Shown here piece by piece: positions 10,544 through 21,147 of a stretch of DNA of 64,000 nt; the first letter of the stretch is position 1; each line of letters begins with the position of its first letter. A program made the translations under genes and the position numbers. This DNA comes from Sipunculus nudus (lineage: Eukaryota > Annelida > Sipuncula > Golfingiida > Sipunculidae). The notes under the pieces were generated by a model. It worked only from the letters and a program-made list of their open reading frames with translations, was not told where the DNA came from and did not search any database. Location: the NCBI GenBank assembly GCA_026874595.1, contig CM049311.1:42225676-42289675 (forward strand), in the 5' to 3' direction.

Positions 10544-12305
10544 ATATGATCAACGAGAATGAATAGACAGGTGGAAGTATATTGCTTTTGTCTGTTTGAC
10601 ACCTCCCATAAGTTACTGGAATAATTCTGTTTGCAAATAGCAGGTTCTGTATTGATAGACACAAAAGTTTTTTTTTTTTTTCATTTGTTTGTTTGTTCTT
10701 CAAATGATTTTTATTTATATACCTTTTTTTTTTTGCAATATTTTCCTCTGGCTCCCAAGTAGTTTTACTGTCACTTTTCCATTTAACATGGTAGTGTCTT
10801 TTGCCTCTTATCATGGCAGTACTAAGTAATTTGTCCACTTCATCATACTGTAAGGGCTGATCAACCTTGTGGTTAGTTTTGTCATCATTGGGCTGTGTGT
10901 CATTGTCTATATTATTCTCATCATTGTCCATATTATTTTCTGTTTTGTCTGTATCATCAGACGTGGACATTTTGGACATCTCATAAGGTCTTTCATCATC
11001 ATCATAGTAAGGTTTAAGTCTGTTGGCATGTACTAAGGAACTATGTTCCTTATTTGTGTTGCAATGCCGAACTCTATATGTAAAGATTGGGCCTGTCTCT
11101 GTTATGTAATATGGACCAGTCCATTTCCTTTGTAATTTTGAGGACAAGCCTTTAGGGACCTTTGGGGAATGTAACCATACACGGTCACCAGGTTGAAATG
11201 TAGGCTGTTTGGAATTTGTATCATAGGAGTTTTTGTAAGTAGCTTGGCTAGCTTTAATGTTTTCTTTAGCCAGTTCTTCTCCCATCTCAAGATTTTTAAG
11301 AATCTTGGTGAGGTGGTTTTTGGTACTTTCTGGTAAGGAGTCTTTAGGGATAAAGCCTGTATCTATCGGCCTCAACATCTCTCTGCCGAATAGCAGGAAG
11401 TAAGGACTCAGTTGTGTGCTTCTGATGGCCGGAGTACTTCTGTATGCCATGAGCATACCAGGTAAATATTTGGGCCAGTCTGATTGTTTGTCATTGCAAT
11501 AAGCTCTGAGAGTCTGGGCAATGGAGCTATTAAGTTTTTCACATGTAGAATTTGTCTGAGGATGGTAGCTAGATGTATGGTGACGTTTTATGCTGAAAAT
11601 TTCACAGAGACTACTGACAAGCTGAGACATGAAATTGCGGCCACGATCACTTACAAGTACTTTTGGTGCTCCAAATCTACTAAACACTTCAGTGAACAGC
11701 ACCCAGGCTATTGTATCAGCCTGTTGGTTTTTGATAGGAAAAGCTTTGCACCATCTAGAAAACCTGTCAACAACAAGGAGGATATACTTGTACCCATCAG
11801 GAGTGGTTGTGAGTGGACCGAGGATGTCCATGTGCCAGGCCTCTAACACACCTGTTACAGGAAGGGGAACTAAAGGAGCATGTTTATGATTATGATGCCT
11901 TTTGGCTCTTTGACATGCCTGACATGTCTTTACATATTCATGAATCTCCTGGTACATTTTTGGCCAGAAGTAGCGAAGTCTGATAGAAGCATATGTTCTG
12001 TCAAAACCCTGATGAGCACCACCTGCTAAGGAATCATGGTACTGTTGAAGTATTAGAGCTCTATGAGATTTTGGGAGCACCAGCTGATGTATCAGTCTGT
12101 CTTTGGGAGTTTTACCTCGTGATCCGGGCTGATAAATGTGTTATAACATATTATCTCTGAGGCCATATTGAAATGATTCCAAGGTTACTTTCCTAGCCAA
12201 AGTGTTATCTTCTGGGAGCTCCCCAGTGTTCAGATATTTAAACATTGGACCTATTTCTGGACATTCCTGCTGTGCTGTAATGACACCTGTTACATCTAGA
12301 TCATT
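10536..12305 (-). pseudogene. pol: Integrase with C-terminal chromodomain, gypsy B
   Basis: The integrase joins the cDNA ends to host DNA. From the N-terminus: an HHCC zinc-binding domain (HDSLAGGAHQG ... CQACQ), then the catalytic core with D in WHMDILGPL, D in VSDRGRNF and E in STCEKLNSS (the DDE triad, all three present). Next come the GDRVWLHSP and WTGPYYI blocks typical of the Ty3/gypsy C-terminal domain. An acidic, asparagine-rich linker follows, then a chromodomain (VDKLLSTAMIRGKRHYHVKW ... TTWEPEENI) at about 10730-10860. The clean frame begins at 12080, but the same frame reads back to 12305 (GKTPKDRLIHQLVLPKSH) across one stop at about 12142. The last 50 or so residues after the chromodomain are probably read-through. 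Confidence 0.9.
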
Positions 12306-12308
12306 AAT

Positions 12309-12911
12309 TTATGACATCTGTATATGGTCAGATTGAGTAGACTGACTTGGCGGGGCGGGGTTGGAGGTTCCTGGATCTGGTTTTACATCAACAAGGGCCA
12401 CCTGGCAGGGGGTAGATAAACAATCATTCTGGTATTCAAGTGTGATTTGGATTGGCTGATTATCATATGGTGACTCTGGCTGCCAGTTTGGGATATCAGG
12501 GTCTATTGCAAATATGCCAGGCAAGCCCTCATCATCATTATCATCATCACTGTTCTCAACATATGATGTTTTAATTGAATCAGCACCATGTGTTATTCTG
12601 GAGATGGCATCAGCTGCTGAGTTAGCCCTTCCAGGCCTGTGAACTACAGTGTAACAGTACCCTTGTAATGCTATTGCCCATCTGGCTAGTCTGCCTGTTG
12701 AGATTTTCATAGACATCAGATATTTTAAAGCTGCATGGTCAGTGACAATAGTGAAGTGGGAATTAGCAAGGTATGAATGATAGGCCTTAACTCCTTCTAC
12801 TACAGCTAGGCATTCCAGTTCAGTAATGGTGAAATTTTTCTCATTTGGCCTGAGACCTCTACCACCATAGGAAATCACAGATTCTCTCCCTTCATGGACT
12901 TGTCCTAAGAT
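12309..12911 (-). pseudogene. pol: RNase H domain of gypsy B pol
   Basis: RNase H removes the RNA template during cDNA synthesis. Seen in order: TTDASLEGIS at the end of the preceding frame, ISYGGRGLRPNEKNF, TITELECLAVVEGVKAYHSY, then FTIVTDHAALKYL and HRPGRANSAADAISR. These hold the acidic active-site positions (D of TTDAS, E of TELE, D of TDHAAL, D of ADAISR). A single in-frame stop at about 12912-12914 separates it from the RT frame, and another at about 12309-12311 separates it from the integrase. Otherwise the frame is continuous. Confidence 0.85.
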
Positions 12912-13664
12912 TTATGAAATGCCCTCAAGGCTTGCATCAGTTGTAAGAATGAATTCTTTGGAAAAGTTTGGGAAAATGAGTATTGGTGGCTTGACTAAGG
13001 CGTGCTTAAGGTTTTGAAATGCAACTTCACACTCTGTAGTCCAAACAAATTTTGTGTCCTTTTTGAGGAGTTTGTTGAGTGGGGATGCTTTCTTTGCATA
13101 ATCTTTTACAAATTTTACATATCTGGTAGGTTTTGTCACTGAATTGAGTTTCCTATTGTCAACTGCAAACCTATACTCTCCTGTCTTTTTCTTGACCATG
13201 ACTACAGGACTAGCCCAGGGGCTTACTGATGGTTCAATTATGTCATTTTCTAACATTTCTGTGACTTGCTTCTCAATTTCCCTTTTTATCTGGGGTGTGG
13301 TCCTATAAAACCTTTGTCTTTGTGGGGGAGCATCACCGGTTTCTATTTTGTGACAATTCTGGTCAGTTAATCCTAGCTCTGAGATGTTGGCAGCAAAAAT
13401 ATCTCTATATTCACATATCAACTCTGACAACTTGTGCTTTTCAGTTTCAGTTAAGTCTGATTTGGTCAGGTCAATATTAAGTTCATTTATTACATTCCTA
13501 CAGTCCTGTGTTTGTGGAATATGGACAGGGTCCTGCTGGTTTTCAGTACTATGGGAGCCAGATTCCAATGTGTACACTGTTGTGTAATCTTCCCTGTGAG
13601 CCCTACCTATAGCTGTACCCTTGGGTATTGTAATGGGTTCTGCAATTGGGTTAATTAGCCTCAT
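12912..13664 (-). pseudogene. pol: Reverse transcriptase of gypsy B with catalytic core deleted
   Basis: The frame opens with a linker (RLINPIAEPITIPKGTAIG) and reaches the RT start motifs: ETGDAPPQRQRFYRTTP, EIEKQVTEMLENDIIEPSVS, SPWASPVVMVKKKTGEYRF and VDNRKLNSVTKP. At about 13128 it jumps straight to YVKFVKDYAKKASPLNKLLK, which in family members lies after the palm and thumb. About 150 or more residues, including the YxDD catalytic box, are missing, yet the frame is kept. It then runs into the connection and RNase H parts. This copy cannot encode an active polymerase. Confidence 0.85.
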
Positions 13665-13844
13665 AATAGTTTTTCTCTATTTTGGTGAAACAGACATACT
13701 GCTGCCCCTATGTTGAATTTTGTGGAAAGGCTAGGTAATGGCTCAAATTAATTAGCCTCATAATAGTTTTTCTCTATTTTGGTGAAACAGACATACTGCT
13801 GCCCCTATGTTGAATTTTGTGGAAAGGCTAGGTAATGGCTCAGT
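13651..13844 (-). repeat. 97-bp tandem duplication at the protease-RT junction
   Basis: The segment beginning TTAATTAGCCTCATAATAG and ending GGTAATGGCTCA occurs at 13651-13745 and again at 13748-13842, an offset of 97 bp, with no mismatch noticed. Because 97 is not a multiple of three and each copy also carries a one-base frame offset (A run before ACTATT on the coding strand), the protease frame ends in a TGA here and RT starts in another frame. Confidence 0.9.
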
Positions 13845-14429
13845 TAAAAAGTTGCCGCAGAGCTCCTTACCTGTTGAGACTGGCACAATAATCTCTGACA
13901 ATTCTGGGATTATACATGTACTGCAAGTTCTAAGTACAGCTGCATTTACAGGTGGACCACAAAGAGAAGTGGATACATATTGTTTTGAATTTTTGACAAC
14001 AAGAATTTTGTTGGCAACGTCCACACTTGCACTGTAGTCTTGGAGAAAATCCATGCCTAAGATCATGGGTTGGTGTAATTGTGCCAATACTTGAAATTCC
14101 TGGCTAAACAGAGCATTTTCAATTTTGAATTCTATGAGTGCAGTTCCAAGTATATCATGATCCTCCCCTCCTACTCCAATGATTTTAGAAAACTTAGATG
14201 GGGCCAGGGGAAACTGACCTTTTGGTCTGACTTTCTGTAAAAGATTTTCACTAATGCAAGAGATGGAAGCACCAGTATCTACTAGAGACCTACATTGCAC
14301 ATTTAAAATTGTAAGGTTCACAAAACTATCATGAACAGGTTGGGCCAGTGAAACAAATCCTAATCTGACAGCTAGCGGGTCATACTTGTTGTCATGCCTA
14401 TCCAGGGTTGTCCGGATAGGCGAAACCCC
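13758..14429 (-). pseudogene. Aspartic protease of gypsy B
   Basis: The clean open frame is 13758-14321, but the same frame continues back to the gag stop at about 14427 (DNKYDPLAVRLGFVSLAQPV). The catalytic site is LVDTGASISCIS (D-T-G-A) and the flap-side second motif is MILGMDFLQDYSASVD (I-L-G-M-D), both as expected for a retroviral-type protease that processes Gag and Pol. It lies in the same frame as gag, separated only by one TAG, and ends at the 97-bp duplication. Confidence 0.85.
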
Positions 14430-15308
14430 CTATTCTCTGTTATAATGGTTAGTGCGAGCTGCAGTTCTGCACACTGAAGCAAAATGGCCAATTTGACCAC
14501 AAGCCCTACATGTACGGTCCCTAGCATAACACATGTAACGTGGATGGTCCAACTTACCACAATATTGACATCTGGCTGAAGTGGTCATCCGTGGAGCTGG
14601 TGACTTGTCTCTAAACTGGACCTGGCACTGACTTTGGTGACTAGTAGTCCTAGGTGGCTGGGTCCATCTAGCCTGCTCACGCCTGTGATGTGGGGATGGG
14701 CTTCTTGGTCTTCTTGGTTCAGACAATGATACACTTGCATCCTGGCCATGACAGGAGAGAGCAGCAATTTGTGCCCTCATCTCCCTCAGTTCTCCAAGTA
14801 ATTGTTCCTCTCTGGATTGCTGGGGTATGGCAGCTTCAATGAGGCTTGCAGCCTTTAGTACTTCCTCCACTGTTTTTGGGCTCTGCTGCATGATAAAAGG
14901 CCTAATGGTTGGCTTAAGTCCTCCACATATTACTCTTACTAGCTGAGGCTCACTAATATCAAGTCCCTTTGCCATTGACCTCATGTTTGAGACAAAGTCT
15001 CTTGTGCTTTCTTGTTCGCTTTGTATCTTGGCAAAGAGCTCTCTCTCTCTTTGCCAGATAGAGTGGACAGAAGGCCTGAAATGATTTAGAAGAGAATCCT
15101 TGCTGGCCTGCAGGTCTGTTCTGGTCTCTTCTGCTAGGTGCTGATAATATTCAGCAGCTTGGCCACGCAAAAGTAGGCCTAAACATGCCAGTTTCTGATC
15201 ATTGGTTAGTTTCTTTAGTACACAATAAAGTTCATATTGTTTAATCCATACTTGAATATCTTCTCCAGCCAGTCCACTGAATGTTGGTGGTGTTAAGAGG
15301 TCCGCCAT
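14430..15308 (-). CDS. gag: Gag of gypsy B
   Basis: An intact 292-codon frame. It begins MADLLTPPTFSGLAGEDI, a start shared by many Ty3/gypsy Gag proteins, about 90 bp after the 5' LTR. A capsid-like helical domain follows (VWIKQYELYCVLKKLTNDQ, LLRGQAAEYYQHL, DFVSNMRSMAKGLDISEPQ), then a basic, Arg/Ser/Pro-rich stretch and two CCHC zinc knuckles near the C-terminus, CQYCGKLDHPRYMC and CRACGQIGHFASVC. Gag forms the particle and binds RNA. The start was chosen as the first ATG, with the capsid-like block directly after it. This is the only undamaged gene of the element. Confidence 0.9.
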   Translation of the reverse strand: MADLLTPPTFSGLAGEDIQVWIKQYELYCVLKKLTNDQKLACLGLLLRGQAAEYYQHLAEETRTDLQASKDSLLNHFRPSVHSIWQRERELFAKIQSEQESTRDFVSNMRSMAKGLDISEPQLVRVICGGLKPTIRPFIMQQSPKTVEEVLKAASLIEAAIPQQSREEQLLGELREMRAQIAALSCHGQDASVSLSEPRRPRSPSPHHRREQARWTQPPRTTSHQSQCQVQFRDKSPAPRMTTSARCQYCGKLDHPRYMCYARDRTCRACGQIGHFASVCRTAARTNHYNRE

Positions 15309-15374
15309 TTTGTTTTATTCTTCACACTTGTAGTTCACTCTTTGTTATATTTCTTTCCTGGAATCAGCTTTGGG

Positions 15375-15392
15375 CCCCGGATCTCTCCACCA
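15375..15392 (-). promoter_or_regulatory. Putative tRNA primer-binding site of gypsy B
   Basis: On the coding strand TGGTGGAGAGATCCGGGG starts six bases after the end of the 5' LTR. The TGG start matches the CCA tail of a primer tRNA, and the following bases would be complementary to a tRNA acceptor stem; I cannot say which tRNA. An LTR followed by TGG is the usual arrangement. Confidence 0.6.
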
Positions 15393-16345
15393 TGTTATTG
15401 TCACGCGGGATCTTGATAGAACAATCTTGTACAGTTTCACCACCTTTATTCACAGTTTACTGATTCCAGTTATAACAAATATGGCGTACATCAAACATTG
15501 TAATGGCTGGCTGGCTGGTACTGGACTCTCTCGTGTCTGCTGCCTGACTGCCCATTAACAGTCCCGCTGGCCTTATGTAATAACTGCCAGCAGGGAGCTC
15601 ATTGGTCAGTTTACAACTGACCCATGCTATCTCGATAGGGCTAAATGAACTAAGATTAGGAATTCTGTGTTTTAGATCATATACAAATATACTCATAATT
15701 TAAAAGTTACTGCATAGATTTCTCTGAATTTTACACTGATTAAAGATAGATGTTATATGAACATGTGTGCTCAAAATCAGTACATAGTATTTAGTATTTA
15801 TATAATAAATGGCAATGATACTGCAATCCAAATTTATAGACATTTCTATAATTCCACTAAAATAACAATTATCTTCATAGTAACAAAAGGAATGATTTAG
15901 AAAATCTGGATTCTGTTAAAACTAATAGCAAGGTACATATGAACTGAATATCATTATATATAAAGGCATATGTGCTGAGCTAAGAGCACATACATCAGTT
16001 TGACAAAACACACAGTTGGAGACCCTTAATCAGCCATGTGTAGATACAGGCTGGTTTGTTCACCAGCCTATATCATGCTGTGACCACATGCCCTGCATAT
16101 GGCTTGAGTTCACAGCATCACTGTTAATAGAGTTAGAAAACTAATGAAGTATGAGAATTAGCCCTTAGCATTCACAACTAGACATTTCTTGGCACCACAG
16201 GTGCCAGAGTATCCCCAGACATAGTAGGCCCCCCTCCTACAAGAACAGACCCCCATTTTTAGCAGCATATACTGACACTTGGCATTTTCATTGTTTATTC
16301 CATCTAACGATCCACAATCTTGTTGAAGATGTTGGTCCTGTGACC

Positions 16346-17835
16346 TTGATCTTTTTAAAGATGTGTCCTGTGACCTTGACCTTTGATCTCATAACCCCAA
16401 AATCAATTTGGGTCTTGCTTTTCCAATGGGACATATGCAAGTCAAGTTTGAAATCTATACATCAATAAAGCAGGAATTATCATCCAGAAACTTATTTTTG
16501 GACAGATGGCTCCTGTGACCTTCACCTTTGACCTCAAAACTGATAGTGTTCTTCCTCTCTTGGCAGGAGAACTGTAAGTGCAAGATGAAAGATATGAGAT
16601 GAATTGTTTGGCTGAAAATGCATCCACATCTTTTTAAAGATGTGTCCTGTGACCTTGACCTTTGACCTCATGACCCCAAAATCAATTTTGGTCTTACTTT
16701 TCCAATGGGACATATACAAGTCAAGTTTGAAATCCATACATCAATAAAAGCAGGAATTATCATCCAGAAACTAATTTTTGGACATATGGCTCCTGTGACC
16801 TTCATCATTGACCTTGTGACCTCAAAATTGATAGGGGTCTTCCACTCTTGACAGGTGAACTATATGTGCAAGAGGAAAGTTCTGAGATGAATTGTTTGGC
16901 TGAAAATGCATCCACAATCTTTTAAAAGAGGTTTCCTGTGACCTTGACCTTTGACCTCATGACCCCAAAATCAATTTGGGTCTTGCTTTTCTAATGGGTC
17001 AATAACAAAGCCAAGTTTGAAATCCATACATCAGTAAAAGATGGAATTATCATCCAGAAACTAATTTTTGGACAGATGGCTCCTGTGACCTTCACCTTTG
17101 ACCTTGTGACCTCAAAATTGATAGGGTTCTTCCTCTCTTGGCAATGAACTATATGTGCAAGATGAAAGATCTGAGATGAAATGTTTGGCTGAAAATGCAT
17201 TCACATCTTTTTAAAAAAGATGTGTCCTGTGACCTTGACCTTTGACCTCATGACCCCAAAATCAATTTGGGTCTTGCTTTTCCAATGGGACATATATAAG
17301 TCAAGTTTGAAATCCATACATCAATAAAAGCAGGAATTATCATCCAGAAACTAATTTTTGAACATATGGCTCCTGTGACCTTCACCTTTGACCTTGTGAC
17401 CTCAAAATTGATAGGGGTCTTCCACTCTTGGAAGGTGAACTATATGTGCAAGATGAAAGATCTAAGATGAATTGTTTGGCAGAAAATGCATCCACAATCT
17501 TTTTAAAGAGGTTTCCTGTGACCTTGACCTTTGACCTCATGACCCCAAAATCAATTTGGGTCTTGCTATTTCAATGGGACATATATAAGTCAATTTTGAA
17601 ATCATTACATCAATAAAAGCAGGAATTATCATCCAGAAACTAATTTTTGGACAGATAGCTCCTGTGGCCTTGACCCCAAAATTTATATGGATCATCCATT
17701 ATTGGCAAGTGAGCTATATATTCAAGATGGAAGACCTGGGATGAAAGTTTGGCTTAAAATGCATCCACAGTATCTTTTAAAATGCCAGTCCAGTGACCTT
17801 GACCTTTGACCTCATGACCCTAGAACCTATAGGGT
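16346..17835. repeat. Tandem array of about 289-bp units inside F4
   Basis: Six units, each holding GTGACCTTGACCTTTGACCT followed by CATGACCCCAAAATCAATTT, at about 16371, 16648, 16937, 17228, 17516 and 17794. Each also has a second cluster reading GTGACCTTCACCTTTGACC. On the other strand this is AGGTCAAAGGTCAAGGTCA, that is a DR1 of nuclear-receptor half sites plus an extended TCAAGGTCA site. The last unit is the most diverged. Confidence 0.8.
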
Positions 17836-18410
17836 TCTTACTTTAGTGGTGGGCCATACATAAGTCATGTTTGAAATCCATATGGCTATCAACACTGGAG
17901 ATATCATAAGAGGTGTGTGATTTTCACCATATATGGCAATATTCAAGGTCAAGGCCACTATCATAGGAAAGGTCATGACCCCAATTTAAATAAGCATCAT
18001 CCCATAACCCATACCTATGTATTTGCATAATTTAAAAGAAATCTGTCCATTAGTTTTTGACTTATAATGTTCACAGTGCTGTAAGGTGGCAATTTTGGGG
18101 GTATTAAACGGCACGAAAACAAGTAAAGAATAATAGGTGGCGCCACCAGTTTCTGGAACATGACAACCCTATCCATGATCTTCCATCAACTTGATTTTGG
18201 GATAAATCCATGCAAGATTTCTTGAGATATTAAAGAATTTGTGGGATTTTCCCCAAAATTGGACCTATTCAAGGTCAAGGACACTCTCCTAGTAAAGGTC
18301 ATGACCTCATTTTAAATAGGCGTCGTCCTCTTACCCATATCTATACATATACCAAGTTTGGTAAAGTTCCGTGAAATATTTTTTGGTTATGGCGCCAACA
18401 AGATTCATAT

Positions 18411-18433
18411 GCGGCGGCGGCGGCGGCGGCGGC
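18411..18433. repeat. (CGG)n microsatellite
   Basis: About 23 bp of perfect CGG/GCG triplets near the 5' end of F4 (minus orientation). It gives a short alanine run in one reading frame that is not coding. Confidence 0.9.
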
Positions 18434-20298
18434 AGGACCGGTATGAAAACATAGTATCCCCCGACTTTGTCTGGGGATACAATTAGGATCACAATTTAAA
18501 ATATAAATATGTATAAACAGAAGCTCTACCATAATACCTCTATATAGTTCCTATGTACATGCCAGAAATTAGGTCTGTATTATATAATTTAAAAAAGTTA
18601 TGGACCCAAACATAATGCATTTTGGAAAAAATCAGGAAAGATATTTGATCACTTAACACAAAACATGTTAAAGCTATGGACTTTTTTCCAGTAATATAAC
18701 TTTATTTTATCAAAATTAAATTGTATACCCAAAATAAGATCAAAATCTTTTAAATTTTTTTAAAATATTAACAAAAATAAAAAAATTGGTACCTTAAATT
18801 TTGCCCAACTGTGACCATGGCACGTTTTTTTCCTGTAAGTACTGTGGATCTAATTTTCACAGCATGTACAAATAAGGATTTAATCAGTTAAAATCTGAAA
18901 TTTGAAAATAAAAGCTGCAAAATTAGGCTAGTTATTGAATTTGTTTGGAGGCTCTTGTTGTATTCCCTTACATTGTCAAGCAGTCCACTGTGGTCACTGT
19001 TGGTCATTCAGTGCAGCTCTCTATGCTCCCAAGGTTGTTGGCATAATGTTAGATGTCCCCAAGATCTCCTACCAAGCTGAAACGGGGTCTTTGCGACTTT
19101 GTTCCTTTGAGAAATTAAGGAAAAAACTCAATTTTTATTAAAAACCTATTTTCACATTTCAGGACAGCCTAACTACGAAACCACTCGCCTGTTTTCCCTC
19201 ATATTTACCATAAATATTCCTCTATATAGTTCCTATGTACATGTCAGAAATTAGGTCTGTATTATATGATTTTAAAAAAGTTATGGGCTCAAACATAATG
19301 CATTTTGTAAAAAATCAGGAAAGATATTTGATCACTTAAAACATTTTAAAGCTATGGACTTATTTCCAGTAATATATCTTTAATTAATCAAAATTAAATT
19401 GTATACCCAAAATTAGATCAAAATCTGTTAAATTTTTTTAAAATATTAGCAAAAATAAAAAATTGGTACCTTAAATTTTGCCTAAATTTGACCATGTCAC
19501 GTTTTTTTCTTATAAGTACATTTGATTTAATTTTCACAGCCAGTTTACATGTGGATTTAATCTGATGAATTTTGAAATTGAAAGTATAAGCTTAAAAATT
19601 AGTCTAGCTATTGAAGTTTTTTAGAAGCCTTAATGTATTTGTATTTTCTAGCATCATGACCCTACTTTTGTTTACCTGGTTATCCAAAAATTGGCATAAT
19701 GTTTGATGTAATTGTAAATATTCATATTCTTCCATACATTTCCTATGTACATACCAAAATTTTGGTCAGTATTGCATAATTTGTTGAAGTTACAGGCCCA
19801 AACATAATGCACCTTGTAAAAAATCAGGATATATATTTACTCACTTAAAATAAGAATGGCTGAGACTTTTTTTTCAGGAATATAACATCATTTAATCAAG
19901 ATTCAATTGTGTACCGAAAATTAGATCTGAAAAATGCATTTTTTTTAGGTTATTAGCATAAATATAAAATCAGTACCTTAAATTTTGCCCAACTTTGGCC
20001 ACGGCACGATTTTTTCCTGTAAGTACTGTGGATGTTATTTTCACAGCATGTACACATAAGGATTTAATCTGTTAAAAACAGAAATTTGAAAATAAAATCT
20101 GCAAAATTAGGCTAGTTATTGAATTTGTTTGGAGGCTCTTGTTGCATTCCCTTACATTGTCAAGCAGTCCACTGAGGTCCCTGTAGGTCATTCATTGCAA
20201 CTCTCAATGCTCCCCAGGCTATTATGTAATCCCATCACTCCGCTCTTGTTGAGCTTGATCAGGCTGCCAGCATAAATACCACAGGGAGCCTTTCTCTC

Positions 20299-21147
20299 CC
20301 CCCCCCCCCCCCACCCCATTCTGTTGACAGACGTGTACTCTAAACAAGATGAATCTTATAATTTCACATTTTTTCAGCGATGAACAGTAACAACGGAGAC
20401 CCCTCCCTGACCCACCGCTTCGATACACAGGACTAATATACAAGACAAAGCTTATAATTTTTATGTTAAAAAAATTCTTTTGTGTCGAGACTTGGACAAT
20501 TTTGATTTTTTAAAGGAAAAAAATTTCAGGAATTTAATCCTAATATTCAAATATGGTAAAATATTAGGACCTAATGTAAGTGCTAACTGACAAGATTTAA
20601 GAAGATATAAATACTTGGTAGCATTTCATTCATATCTCTTAAAGTTGGCGGGGCCTAAGTGTGAATAACACTGTTAAACCTAGTTTTTAAAATTCGGAAT
20701 ATTGATCAAACTTTGTGGGATTAATTTTTAACTCGTATGGCCATATATTTAACTTTTGAAAACTTAATTACCTTCACACATTATTTGTTTATGAAATGGA
20801 ACTTTTATATGACACTTACCGTAGGCCCATTTTTTCCCTTGGTGCATCACTAAATGGTTTCAGGCCAAAGGTTTCATTTATTACACAGTCCATATGCTTT
20901 AGCTCATGTCCATTATTCTATAATTTACAGAGGTTCATTTAAGCTGGGCCATTTTCTCTTAGCTTTTCAAATGGTTTCTGTAGTCACTTGCTTTGATTAC
21001 AGATGCAGGGTCCCACTCCAGGTCACTGGAAGTCAGCTATGCCAGGGTTTCTGATTTGTTACAGTCTCAGGGGGGAGATCCCCTGCTGTGACAGGTGTAC
21101 AGTTATTCTCATATCACCCCCCCCCCCCCAATCCACCCCCCCCCCTG
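20299..21147. repeat. Poly-C tracts in F1
   Basis: C runs of about 10-15 bases occur at about 20299-20313, 21118-21129 and 21138-21145. The same kind of tract is found in the related copies at 45228-45242 and 49304-49313, so it belongs to the family. The exact length may be unreliable in an assembly. Confidence 0.6.

Larger units (their letters stand above)
16178..18482 (-). mobile_element. Non-autonomous Helitron/HINE element F4
   Basis: Read on the minus strand, the element starts TTGTATCCCCAGACAAAG. Near its end come the inverse GTCTGGGGATAC, the hairpin TGGCACC-tgt-GGTGCCA and eight more bases, and it finishes CTAG (16178-16181). Subterminal inverted repeats, a hairpin just before the 3' end and a CTRR end are the Helitron/Helentron plan. 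The other LTR of gypsy B gives the empty site (TTCACAATTAGG): nothing is lost and no target copy is needed, with insertion between A and T or within TT. The interior is a tandem array plus a CGG run. No coding capacity. Confidence 0.8.
7527..18531 (-). mobile_element. Ty3/gypsy retrotransposon B with two LTRs
   Basis: A nearly complete minus-strand element: 5' LTR at the right (15399-18531, interrupted by an F4 Helitron), primer site, gag, protease, reverse transcriptase, RNase H, integrase with chromodomain, a tandem-repeat tail and the 3' LTR at the left (7527-8354). LTRs start TGTCACGCGG and end CTCTACCA. The two copies differ at about 7 of 828 positions by my count, so the insertion is recent. 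No clean target duplication could be defined; bases TAT before and TAATA after are shared by both LTR edges, so the true edges may be a few bases out. The coding part carries a large RT deletion, stops and a 97-bp duplication, so this copy is not autonomous. Confidence 0.9.
15399..18531 (-). repeat. 5' LTR of gypsy B, interrupted by an F4 Helitron
   Basis: The LTR is made of 15399-16177 and 18483-18531; the 2305 bp between them are the F4 insertion. Together the parts match the left LTR with about 7 substitutions, seen near 15675, 15806, 15838, 16060, 16066, 16092 and 18517. As the coding strand runs right to left, this is the promoter LTR. Confidence 0.9.

Noticed and set aside
11484-11889. 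Two plus-strand open frames
   Set aside because: Shadows of the gypsy B integrase core on the opposite strand.
18341-18532. Minus-strand frame with an alanine run
   Set aside because: The run comes from the CGG microsatellite inside F4; the rest has no motif.
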